Below, in pieces: positions 14,596 through 20,355 of a stretch of 23,882 nt of DNA. This DNA comes from a virus. Numbering within the stretch: position 1 is the first letter of the stretch; each line of letters opens with the position of its first letter. The stretch is from positions 1 through 23,882 of the IMG/VR virus record IMGVR_UViG_3300027747_002778. One strand, given 5' to 3'. Position numbers and translations under genes: made by a program. The notes beneath the pieces were generated by a model. The model had not been told where the DNA came from and ran no database searches. It worked only from the letters and a program-made list of their open reading frames with translations.

Positions 14596-14772
14596 CTAGG
14601 TTATGGCATTCCAGATGCGCAGCACGGTGATGCTCATGGTACCAAAGCTGGTTATGAAGGCTCCCGTGCTGAACGCAAGATCGTTGTGCAGAGTCTCGCA
14701 TGACAGTCCTACCAACCCTGCTGCTACGAAAGCGGCAAACAGCAATACTGCGATGCAGATAGTCTTGATCAT
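14596..14772 (-). CDS. 58-residue membrane protein behind a TATAAATA late promoter
   Basis: This short gene starts at ATG 14772 with GGAG ten bases upstream and ends with TAG at 14598-14596. After MIKT the product has a strongly hydrophobic stretch (residues 5-24, ICIAVLLFAAFVAAGLVGLS) ending at Cys25. A second, less hydrophobic stretch follows at about 33-57 (AFSTGAFITSF and ITVLRIW). The LSC site is not a good lipobox because position -3 is Gly, so a membrane anchor is more likely than a lipoprotein. A perfect TATAAATA lies 30 bases upstream, marking it as late expressed. A late two-segment membrane protein would fit a holin or lysis accessory, but no family is recognised. Confidence 0.65.
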   Translation of the reverse strand: MIKTICIAVLLFAAFVAAGLVGLSCETLHNDLAFSTGAFITSFGTMSITVLRIWNAIT

Positions 14773-14802
14773 GCTGCTACGACTCCGGTTAGATACCAGA
14801 AC

Positions 14803-14810
14803 TATTTATA
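14803..14810 (-). promoter_or_regulatory. T4-late promoter box TATAAATA
   Basis: The minus strand reads TATAAATAG, an exact match to the T4 late promoter consensus, in the gap between genes at 14596-14772 and 14824-15024. The expected start lies near 14790, giving a short leader of about 20 bases that contains GGAG before the ATG at 14772. Confidence 0.75.
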
Positions 14811-14823
14811 GTAGCATGCCTGA

Positions 14824-15024
14824 TCAGCGTTTCTGCAGGGCCTTGATAGCATCTAGAACCACCATGCGATCCTTGGCCTGCATATCAAAGAAGGTCTTGG
14901 GCATCTTGGGTGTACCAAGCTGTGTAAGCATCTGCCCTATGCGAGCCCATTCGCAGCACTGTTTGTCATCCTTGAGATCGCCGCTGCGTGACATCATCTC
15001 ACGTCCAAGTTCCATGGCATCCAT
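14824..15024 (-). CDS. Small unknown protein
   Basis: The product has 66 residues, starting at ATG 15024. It is charged and helical in pattern: MELGREMMSRSGDL, KQCCEWARIGQMLTQLG, MPKTFFDMQAKDRMVVLDAIKAL. There is no recognised domain. It begins nine bases after the upstream gene's stop and ends 14 bases before the late promoter that drives the next gene, so it is the last member of the small-gene run 14824-15724. Confidence 0.65.
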   Translation of the reverse strand: MDAMELGREMMSRSGDLKDDKQCCEWARIGQMLTQLGTPKMPKTFFDMQAKDRMVVLDAIKALQKR

Positions 15025-15033
15025 CTGTGTGTC

Positions 15034-15285
15034 CTATTGTTCGTGTCTCAGGTGAAAGTCTATAGCATCTTCTCTGTTGTTGAATTTTATCTCTACCATG
15101 TTAGTGCGGTATTCATCCAACAGTATCTTGCGATCTATCTTGGCAGTGGGCCAATCTATCATCAGCTGCTGTTCCAGCAAGCTGACGTTGAAGTCAAAGC
15201 TGGCAGGATTCAGTTCAGCTACTATGAGATTTCCCAACAGCTGAGTGCGACGTATCAGTCTTTGCCTATGAACTTCTTGGCCCAT
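15034..15285 (-). CDS. Small unknown protein, start uncertain
   Basis: The product has up to 83 residues from ATG 15285, which overlaps the upstream gene by 31 bases with only a distant GAGG (13 bases). A later TTG is possible. The C-terminal half (LLEQQLMIDWPTAKIDRKILLDEYRTNMVEIKFNNREDAIDF split over two helices and a strand) has convincing protein character with a KFNN-RED strand-helix, while the first 15 residues look less so. No domain is recognised. Confidence 0.55.
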   Translation of the reverse strand: MGQEVHRQRLIRRTQLLGNLIVAELNPASFDFNVSLLEQQLMIDWPTAKIDRKILLDEYRTNMVEIKFNNREDAIDFHLRHEQ

Positions 15286-15533
15286 GTGTCAGCCCATTCC
15301 TCCAAGTGCTCTTCTAGATAGGCCACACCCTGCGCACTGTGCAGGCTAGCTGTCTTTTCTATGCTGTTGGTCACCACCACAGGCAGCTTGTCTTCGATCA
15401 TGTCGATGATCTTCTGTCGCTCCTGCGGGGGCATGTCCCTGGTCCACATAGCCAATCGTTCGGCTACCATGGCACACAGCTGGGCACTAAGCTGAGCCAG
15501 CTGTGGTCGAAATTCTCCTGGTGTACCTTCCAT
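15255..15533 (-). CDS. Small unknown helical protein
   Basis: The product has 92 residues. ATG 15533 overlaps the stop of the upstream YdcH-like gene by one base (TAATG), so translation is coupled. The sequence is almost wholly helical in pattern, with one helix around LAQLSAQLCAMVAERLAMW, another around PPQERQKIIDMIEDKLPVVV, and a C-terminal acidic-aromatic helix LEEHLEEWADTWAKKFIG. It has no membrane segment and no recognised family. Confidence 0.65.
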   Translation of the reverse strand: MEGTPGEFRPQLAQLSAQLCAMVAERLAMWTRDMPPQERQKIIDMIEDKLPVVVTNSIEKTASLHSAQGVAYLEEHLEEWADTWAKKFIGKD

Positions 15534-15724
15534 TACTCGCTTGCCTTCTTGTGCTGATTATCTGCACTAAGTTTAGCGATCTCATCCTTGAGAGCCAACT
15601 TCTTCTTTTTGAGTTGGTGTATAGCATCGTCGTCGTATCGACCTGTGCGTTCCCTGCGATCAATCTCATGGTCCAAGGCTTGATGTTCTGTTACCAAACG
15701 ATTGATGTGATTCTCTAGGCTCAT
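15533..15724 (-). CDS. YdcH/DUF465-like small coiled-coil protein
   Basis: The product has 63 residues from ATG 15724, with AGGAG six bases upstream. It contains LVTEHQALDHEIDRRE, then a short turn, and LKKKKLALKDEIAKL. This helix-turn-helix hairpin, with the conserved H-xx-LD-x-(E/Q)I and (L/K)KK-x-(L/K)-LKDEI segments, is typical of the small YdcH (DUF465) family. The family's role is not established. It follows the VWA-protein gene after a hairpin and heads a run of four small genes. Confidence 0.7.
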   Translation of the reverse strand: MSLENHINRLVTEHQALDHEIDRRERTGRYDDDAIHQLKKKKLALKDEIAKLSADNQHKKASE

Positions 15725-15741
15725 GCTGTGCTCCTGTTGGT

Positions 15742-15765
15742 GACAGGCTGCTCAAGCAGCCTGTC
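15742..15765. other. Perfect 10-bp hairpin around the VWA gene stop codon
   Basis: GACAGGCTGC (15742-15751) and GCAGCCTGTC (15756-15765) pair perfectly across a four-base loop that contains the last bases of the TGA stop of the 424-residue gene. No U tract follows on either strand, so it is not a classical intrinsic terminator. It may protect the mRNA 3' end, slow ribosomes or serve as a processing site. Confidence 0.6.
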
Positions 15766-17026
15766 CGATCTCTTCCACACCCGTGTCGTGATCATAGTAG
15801 GCATACTGACCAAACGGTGGCTTCACGCGAGTCTTGTGACCCTCTGTGATGATCCACAGCGTGTCGCAGTAGCTCTCTGGGCCCCAAGTACCAAACGGAT
15901 AACCGTCTGTGAACACCACTGCTTTCTTGGGCTCGATCTGCTCACTCATCCAATAGTTCCAGAACGCCATGAAATCTGTACCGCCGCCACCCTTGCATTC
16001 ATAGTTCAGCAGGTCGTCTGCGCTGTCCTTGGTGAACTTCTGGAAGTTATAGACCTGTGTGTCAAAGCAAAGGATGCTGATGGTGAAGTCATTGTACATG
16101 CTCATGATGCCATAGACTTCACTGAGAAAGTCCTTGGCCATGCTGTCGCTGATGGAACCACTCATGTCGATAGCAATGGCAATGTCAATGGTATCGTCCT
16201 TGTCCAGTGTTGGCAGGAAGATGCCACCATACATGTGCTTGCGATTGGGGCGCATCCAGGTAAAGTCATCAGTGATGCAGCTCTGGATGTTCTGCTGCAG
16301 GAGATCGCGCCAGTTGATCTTTGGCTCTACCAGATCATCAATGATGCGCTGTAGGCTAGCTGGCATCTTGCCAGCACTAGCCTGCGCTGCCTGCAGCACC
16401 TTGTTCTTCATCTCTTCGCGGATCTTCTTGAGATCTTCTTCGCTGACCTTGATTGGATTGCCATCCTTGTCCACGGCCTGTCGACCCTTGCCATCCTTGC
16501 CGTTGCTGTCACCGCCAAGCTCCAGATGCACGTCCATGGTCAGCTGCTTCTTGACCTTGCGCTTTTCGAGATCATCATAGACTGCCTCAGAAGTCCAACC
16601 CAGATACTTCTCATCATACAAGCCCACACGCTGGTTGGTCTCGCCCTTGTCGTCAACCTCGGTGACCTTCTTGGTAGGCATCTTGCCGATCTTATCTGAG
16701 GTAAGCATGCCGTTGATCACATAGTCGTTGGCCATGTTCCACCAGCTGGGGTCGCGGTGCGTGCGGCGACCAAAATGGTCCAGAGCCACGTGCAGCACCT
16801 CGTGGCACAGCACGAACTTGATCTCGTCGATGTCAAGGTCCTTGAAGAAGTCTCGATTGTAATAGATGTTGCGGCCGTCCACGGCTGCAGTGCTGCACCA
16901 ACCTGCGTCAGTGGCATCTACCAAAGGCAGCTGCATGGTCAGCGTGCCAAAGAACGGCGTCTTGAACAGCAGTTCCAGTCGCGCTTGGCTGATCTTCTTG
17001 GTGATTGGATCTCGTTGAATTGACAT
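15752..17026 (-). CDS. VWA-like protein with HExxH metallopeptidase-like domain (DUF2201 type)
   Basis: The product has 424 residues. The start at 17026 is fixed by GGAGG (17033-17037) six bases upstream; the frame is open further upstream but without a signal. The N-terminal half contains FVLCHEVLHVALDHF, a zinc-binding HEVLH at residues 75-79, then DPSWWNMANDYVING, as in predicted DUF2201 metallopeptidases. A Gly/Lys-rich linker follows. The C-terminal third is a von Willebrand A fold: IAIAIDMSGSIS with the MIDAS D287-x-S-x-S, FDTQVY, KGGGGTDF and VVFTDGYP. Its partner, a MoxR AAA+ ATPase, lies directly upstream. Such pairs are thought to act as remodelling machines or chaperones. A promoter sits between the two genes. 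Confidence 0.88.
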   Translation of the reverse strand: MSIQRDPITKKISQARLELLFKTPFFGTLTMQLPLVDATDAGWCSTAAVDGRNIYYNRDFFKDLDIDEIKFVLCHEVLHVALDHFGRRTHRDPSWWNMANDYVINGMLTSDKIGKMPTKKVTEVDDKGETNQRVGLYDEKYLGWTSEAVYDDLEKRKVKKQLTMDVHLELGGDSNGKDGKGRQAVDKDGNPIKVSEEDLKKIREEMKNKVLQAAQASAGKMPASLQRIIDDLVEPKINWRDLLQQNIQSCITDDFTWMRPNRKHMYGGIFLPTLDKDDTIDIAIAIDMSGSISDSMAKDFLSEVYGIMSMYNDFTISILCFDTQVYNFQKFTKDSADDLLNYECKGGGGTDFMAFWNYWMSEQIEPKKAVVFTDGYPFGTWGPESYCDTLWIITEGHKTRVKPPFGQYAYYDHDTGVEEIGQAA

Positions 17027-17045
17027 TGTGTACCTCCAATGAACC

Positions 17046-17073
17046 ATGATAGCACATATTACCAGGGCGTCAA
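17046..17073 (-). promoter_or_regulatory. Sigma-70-type promoter of the VWA gene (TTGACG-N16-TATCAT)
   Basis: The minus strand has TTGACG (17073-17068), a 16-base spacer ending in TGc, and TATCAT (17051-17046). The predicted start, near 17039, gives a 12-base leader that includes GGAGG. The -35 box overlaps the loop-side half of the hairpin at 17063-17092. Confidence 0.7.
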
Positions 17074-17092
17074 CCACTAAGCTGACGCCCTG
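17063..17092. other. Perfect 10-bp inverted repeat after the MoxR gene
   Basis: CAGGGCGTCA (17063-17072) and TGACGCCCTG (17083-17092) enclose a 10-base loop, nine bases past the MoxR stop. There is no U run on the minus strand, so termination is uncertain. One arm contributes the TTGACG -35 box of the next promoter, so the element may act as a terminator, an mRNA end or an operator. Confidence 0.65.
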
Positions 17093-17100
17093 TGAGTTAT

Positions 17101-18294
17101 TTAGATGCTAGGGATGAGATCGCTGTAACGCTTGCAGAACTCTACCCAGTTCTTCAGCTTTGGCGCCTGCAGAGGCAGCTTGTAGGTACCCATGATGGTC
17201 TTGGCACCCATCACAGCCAGCTCGTCTTCAAAGTTGTCCATGATGAAGCGGAAGAACGTGTCTACCTTGGCTTGGAAGGCGTCATTCTTCTTGTTGTCTT
17301 CCTTGACACCTTTGCTGGCATCAGTGAGCTCGTAGCACAGCGCAGTGGTCAACGCATACATCACGTCGATCTGCTTGGTGTTGAGCTTGGTGACCTTGCC
17401 TTCCAAGATGTCCTTGGCATTGGGCAAGTTAGCAGCCTGCTTGCGATAGGTCATGAACTTGATTCCGGGACCTTCGCCCACTGTGCCCTTGATGAGATCA
17501 CCCAGAGACTCGTCTGTCAAGCGCACGTCTACCATGTCGCCGTCCTTGTTAGGCTCCTGCAGCAGCTCGCTAGCAAAGAACCATGAACGAGGCGTGGCGA
17601 ACGCATAGCTGTCCGCGCTGGGTTGGAAGTTCATCAAGTCGTTGGGCTGGAAGCTGAGATAACCAACCACGTCCTTGTGCACGCGGTTCAGCAGAGCCCA
17701 TTCTTTCCAGTCGTCAATGCTGACATCCAAAGTTACGTGCGTGAAGCGGTTAGCCAGAGGCATGGGCATGTTGTAGGCCACGCCCTTGTCCTTGACACGG
17801 TTGCCTGCGGCAACGATCACCACATCCTTGGGCAGCTCGTAGGTACCAATCTTGCGATTGAGGATCACCTGATAGGTAGCTGCCTGCACGCTGGGAGGCG
17901 CTGCGCTCATCTCGTCAAAGAACACCAATGCGCGGCTGTTGGGGTCTGTGGGCAAATCGCTGGGATTGCTCCACTTAAAGACCTTCTCTGTCAGCGGCAC
18001 GTTGGCTTCGTCGCGCACCAAGTTTCCTTGTGCGTCGTATACCTTGACCTCAGCGAGATAAGGGATACCGCGCACGTCTGTGGGCTCCATCAGAGGCAGT
18101 CGGATGTCGATAAGTGGGCGATTCTGTTCGCGTGCTACCTCAGCAACGATATCAGATTTGCCAATGCCCGGTGGACCCCAAACGAAGATAGGACGCTTGC
18201 GGTTGATGCTGTGGGTCAGCGCAGTCTTGAGGCGTGATGGGGAAATGCCAGTGTTTTCCAGCATGCGAGTCTTGGTAGCAGAAGCGTTAGCCAT
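17101..18294 (-). CDS. MoxR-family AAA+ ATPase
   Basis: The product has 397 residues. The ATG at 18294 follows a GGAGA about nine bases upstream and a sigma-70-type promoter; upstream in-frame codons lie in the promoter and are not used. Walker A is GPPGIGKS at residues 40-47. Walker B is ALVFFDEMSAAPPSVQ with DE at 127-128. The sensor-1 region is VVIVAAGNRVKD, followed by MPMPLANRFTHVTLD with the arginine finger, a typical MoxR arrangement. The C-terminal lid lies around FATPRSWFFASELL. MoxR ATPases work with VWA-domain partners, and such a partner is the next gene. In phages the target of this pair is not established. Confidence 0.92.
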   Translation of the reverse strand: MANASATKTRMLENTGISPSRLKTALTHSINRKRPIFVWGPPGIGKSDIVAEVAREQNRPLIDIRLPLMEPTDVRGIPYLAEVKVYDAQGNLVRDEANVPLTEKVFKWSNPSDLPTDPNSRALVFFDEMSAAPPSVQAATYQVILNRKIGTYELPKDVVIVAAGNRVKDKGVAYNMPMPLANRFTHVTLDVSIDDWKEWALLNRVHKDVVGYLSFQPNDLMNFQPSADSYAFATPRSWFFASELLQEPNKDGDMVDVRLTDESLGDLIKGTVGEGPGIKFMTYRKQAANLPNAKDILEGKVTKLNTKQIDVMYALTTALCYELTDASKGVKEDNKKNDAFQAKVDTFFRFIMDNFEDELAVMGAKTIMGTYKLPLQAPKLKNWVEFCKRYSDLIPSI

Positions 18295-18322
18295 TGTATG
18301 TGGTCTCCGTTGTTGTGATCTT

Positions 18323-18350
18323 ACACTAGCATGTTTTGTATACCTGTCAA
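18323..18350 (-). promoter_or_regulatory. Sigma-70-type promoter of the MoxR gene (TTGACA-N16-TAGTGT)
   Basis: The minus strand has TTGACA (18350-18345), a 16-base spacer ending in TGc, and TAGTGT (18328-18323). The -35 box is perfect and the -10 box is weak but extended. The predicted leader is about 22 bases long and includes GGAGA. It lies directly after a terminator-like hairpin. Confidence 0.65.
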
Positions 18351-18351
18351 C

Positions 18352-18379
18352 CAGAAAAATCAAGAGCTCCAGTAGCTCT
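18352..18379 (-). terminator. Weak intrinsic terminator at the end of the 91-residue gene
   Basis: On the minus strand AGAGCT-N5-AGCTCT (stem 18374-18379 and 18363-18368) is followed by TGATTTTTC. The stem overlaps the last codons of the gene ending at 18360, and the tract is U-rich but broken. Together with the promoter just downstream it separates two transcription units. Confidence 0.5.
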
Positions 18380-18635
18380 CGCTTCTGGGACTGGCATGAT
18401 AGGGAGTGTCGTAACGTTCGTGGAATTCCCTGCCAGTGATGATGTTCTTGCGCATCACCATGGTCTCATGTATCTCAAAGCTGAAGCCCTGGGCCGAGGG
18501 ATAGAGATGCAGCAGCTCGCGCACTTCGCGCGTCATTGCCGCGAGATCGGGCCTATCGTAGTCATACTTGCCGCAGAGCCGCTTTCCGCTCTTTTGGCGC
18601 TTGTCGACCTTCCAGATTTCCATGGTGTAAAGCAT
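18360..18635 (-). CDS. Small unknown protein
   Basis: The product has 91 residues from ATG 18635, with GGGAG seven bases upstream and its own promoter at 18661-18688. It is basic, with patterns EIWKVDKRQKSGKRLCGKYDYD, TREVRELLHLYPSAQGFSFE and KNIITGREFHERYDTP. The final part ends in SPRSESYWSS. It has no recognised domain, signal peptide or membrane segment. It may be an early protein given its promoter class. Confidence 0.65.
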   Translation of the reverse strand: MLYTMEIWKVDKRQKSGKRLCGKYDYDRPDLAAMTREVRELLHLYPSAQGFSFEIHETMVMRKNIITGREFHERYDTPYHASPRSESYWSS

Positions 18636-18660
18636 ATGCCTGCTCCCTGTTATCTATGCT

Positions 18661-18688
18661 ACATTAGCATGTATCTAGGGACTGTCAA
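18661..18688 (-). promoter_or_regulatory. Sigma-70-type promoter (TTGACA-N16-TAATGT)
   Basis: The minus strand has TTGACA (18688-18683), a 16-base spacer ending in TGc, and TAATGT (18666-18661). The -35 box lies inside the last codons of the upstream gene (it encodes part of VDSP before the TAG). The predicted start near 18654 precedes GGGAG and ATG 18635. Confidence 0.7.
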
Positions 18689-19010
18689 CCGGTATTTTTG
18701 CCTTTGATTTCAAGTAGCTAAGCGTCATGCTGACAGCAAAAATAGCTTGAAAATAACGTTTTCCTGTGGCCATTGCCCAGCATTCTCTGGTGTATCTGTC
18801 CGCAGTTTCTGCTAGTATCTCGTCCAATTTAGCAGCCCAATATTCGCGGACTGCACAGCCTGTGGCAATGTCATCTGCTGTGATCTTGCTGAGATCGCGC
18901 TGTTCTATCACGCGCCCAAGCACGTCGCCGTAGAGCTCATCAGAGTGAGGAACATCTATGGTAGTCCTATACAGATGAGCTGCCCAACCCCAGTCACGAT
19001 CACTGCTCAA
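18675..19010 (-). CDS. Small unknown protein, probable TTG start
   Basis: The product has 111 residues from TTG at 19010, which has GAGG (19017-19020) six bases upstream and overlaps the previous gene by 11 bases. A longer frame from 19085 overlaps the previous gene by 86 bases and lacks a clear binding site, so I reject that start. The product contains DRDWGWAAHLYRTTIDVPHSD, ATGCAVREYWAAKLDEIL, YTRECWAMATGKRYF and a hydrophobic AIFAVSMTLSYL near the C-terminus. No domain is recognised. Confidence 0.6.
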   Translation of the reverse strand: MSSDRDWGWAAHLYRTTIDVPHSDELYGDVLGRVIEQRDLSKITADDIATGCAVREYWAAKLDEILAETADRYTRECWAMATGKRYFQAIFAVSMTLSYLKSKAKIPVDSP

Positions 19011-19191
19011 CTGGAACCTCGTGATCCATCCACTGTGCGCAGAAGGCTTCGGTATAGATTGGCTTCTCAGCTGGGCCAAATCCAAACCTTGACCTAAAGC
19101 TGTCTCGGAATGCTGACCAGAGATCTGGATTGACCACGTAGCAGGGATTGTCGCTTGGTAACGCAGGGCTCTGTGTGTGTTTCCATTTCAT
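19000..19191 (-). CDS. Small unknown protein, possibly leaderless
   Basis: The product has 63 residues from ATG 19191; a GTG at 19197 would add two. The promoter at 19198-19225 would start transcription at about 19191, so the message probably has no leader. The sequence is Trp- and aromatic-rich: MKWKHTQSPALPSDNPCYVV, LWSAFRDSFRSRFGFG and PIYTEAFCAQWMDHE. There is no recognised family. It is cotranscribed with the 111-residue gene. Confidence 0.6.
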   Translation of the reverse strand: MKWKHTQSPALPSDNPCYVVNPDLWSAFRDSFRSRFGFGPAEKPIYTEAFCAQWMDHEVPVEQ

Positions 19192-19197
19192 AGTCAC

Positions 19198-19225
19198 ACA
19201 ATAACAGATTATCTGAGACTGTCAA
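19198..19225 (-). promoter_or_regulatory. Sigma-70-type promoter (TTGACA-N16-TATTGT)
   Basis: The minus strand has TTGACA (19225-19220), a 16-base spacer ending in TGt, and TATTGT (19203-19198). The -35 box contains the TGA stop of the upstream gene. Its -10 end is only seven bases from the ATG at 19191. Confidence 0.7.
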
Positions 19226-19641
19226 GCGTGTTTTTTGAAGTTCACGAACTGTTGTGCGCTGCCATCCACCATCTGTAGCTCAAAGTGTAACATTGGCTCA
19301 AACACTATCAGGCTCTTGCCTCGCACCGCCCATGGTCCTCGCAGAGCATCTTCTAAGCCCAGCAGCACTCGTCCTGTCATGATGTTGTTGTCGTCGCTGT
19401 TGGCCACGTAGCTGTTGTATCTCTCTCCAAGCAGCTTGAGACCAGCTGACGTGAGCCGCCATCCTTGATTAACAAACAGTGCTTTTCGCAGCCTGGCTAT
19501 AGCATGGTCAGTCAAGGGATCTTCCGGATCGATGAGCCTGGCTTGATAGCAGATATCGATGCCGTGTTTGGTCAACCAAACATAGGGACCCTGAGGTCCG
19601 AGATCGCGGAGATCACCATGGGGCCAATCTGTCTTTTCCAC
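19222..19641 (-). CDS. Unknown protein with GTG start
   Basis: The product has 139 residues from GTG 19641. No ATG is in frame nearby and no Shine-Dalgarno sequence is clear. Features are GPYVWLTKHGIDICYQARLIDPEDP, a helix DHAIARLRKALF, GWRLTSAGLKLLGERY (a pattern like a small winged-helix or DNA-binding segment), then IMTGRVLLGLEDAL and VRGKSLIVFEPMLHFELQ. A DNA-binding role is only suggested by the LTSAGLKLL segment, which resembles phage repressor-like helices. Confidence 0.6.
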   Translation of the reverse strand: MEKTDWPHGDLRDLGPQGPYVWLTKHGIDICYQARLIDPEDPLTDHAIARLRKALFVNQGWRLTSAGLKLLGERYNSYVANSDDNNIMTGRVLLGLEDALRGPWAVRGKSLIVFEPMLHFELQMVDGSAQQFVNFKKHA

Positions 19642-19657
19642 CCATTATTTAATGGGA

Positions 19658-19879
19658 TTAGAACCTGCCGCCGTCCTGTTTTACCTCAGCAGTGAGGATC
19701 TGCTGCTGTAGATCGATGATCTTTTGGTTCATCTCGTTCTCACGCGACAGCATCACAGCAATGCTTGCGCTGAGGAGATCAGCTTCGTGCATGGTCAACC
19801 GGATCTCTCTGCTGTTGCTGATCTTGGCTACTCTGTGCTTTTCAAGGAAAGATCTAACTTGGTTCTTTTCGTCCGTCAT
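19658..19879 (-). CDS. Small unknown coiled-coil-like protein
   Basis: The product has 73 residues from ATG 19879, overlapping the upstream gene by four bases (ATGA). It is highly charged and helical throughout (SFLEKHRVAKI, EADLLSASIAVMLSRENEMNQ, IIDLQQQILTAEVKQ), fitting a coiled coil or oligomer. No family is recognised. Confidence 0.65.
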   Translation of the reverse strand: MTDEKNQVRSFLEKHRVAKISNSREIRLTMHEADLLSASIAVMLSRENEMNQKIIDLQQQILTAEVKQDGGRF

Positions 19880-20355
19880 GCTTTGCTGATCCTTTTCTTT
19901 TGGCTCATGGCATTCTGCATCTCCAGCTTGGTGCGGAACGGGCCTATGAACTCATTCTCTTCCAAGGTCTGTGTGCGCGGGCAGTAGCTGCCAGTCCAGC
20001 CATGTTCAAAATCCAACGCATAGTATCCCGCAGCGAATCTGGCCTTGCCCTTGGCGGTCTTAGCATAGGTAACTATAGCACCTTCTTCCACATCAAACAC
20101 TGCCTTGTGCTTGATTGGATAGCCGTTGATCTGGCCAATCTCATCGTCCTTGTCGTCATCAGTTTCACGTGCTTCTATCTGCAGGTTACCACCTAGAAAA
20201 GCAGTTAGCTCGTCGGCGTCTGCGAACAGCTTGCGATCAAACGGACCAATGACCTTGAAGCCTTCCACAGTTACAGTGACCAACCCAGCATTGCTGCCAT
20301 CCTTTTCAAGGATGTAGCTGGCTTCCGTGATTTCCTTTAGCTTGTAGCTGCTCAT
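19876..20355 (-). CDS. Unknown T4-like phage protein
   Basis: The product has 159 residues from ATG 20355, overlapping the nuclease gene's stop by four bases. The N-terminal half has YILEKDGSNAGLVTVT, FKVIGPFDRKLFADADELTAF and an acidic linker. The C-terminal half has GYPIKHKAVFDVEEG, IVTYAKTAKGKARFAAGYYAL and FIGPFRTKLEMQNAMS. The repeated phrases VIGPFDRKLFADADEL and FIGPFRTKLEMQNAMS suggest two related half-domains, as though from internal duplication. Cotranslation with the exonuclease suggests a replication or recombination accessory, by position only. Confidence 0.65.
   Translation of the reverse strand: MSSYKLKEITEASYILEKDGSNAGLVTVTVEGFKVIGPFDRKLFADADELTAFLGGNLQIEARETDDDKDDEIGQINGYPIKHKAVFDVEEGAIVTYAKTAKGKARFAAGYYALDFEHGWTGSYCPRTQTLEENEFIGPFRTKLEMQNAMSQKKRISKA

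Noticed and set aside
14492-14701. 69-residue minus-strand frame overlapping the 58-residue gene
   Set aside because: It is out of frame with both neighbouring genes, lacks a binding site and has an unlikely residue mix; the 58-residue frame has a promoter, GGAG and a hydrophobic segment.
14596-14772. Lipoprotein signal in the 58-residue protein (GLSC)
   Set aside because: The -3 residue is Gly rather than Leu, Val or Ile, so a membrane anchor is more likely than a lipid-modified Cys.
15728-16354. 208-residue plus-strand frame opposite the VWA gene
   Set aside because: It is antisense to a well-supported domain protein and has a composition typical of shadow frames.
17063-17092. Hairpin as a classical intrinsic terminator
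   Set aside because: No U tract follows on the minus strand; it is listed as a hairpin of unknown role instead.
18675-19085. Longer 136-residue version of the gene at 18675-19010
   Set aside because: It overlaps the upstream gene by 86 bases; a TTG with GAGG at the right distance explains the start better.
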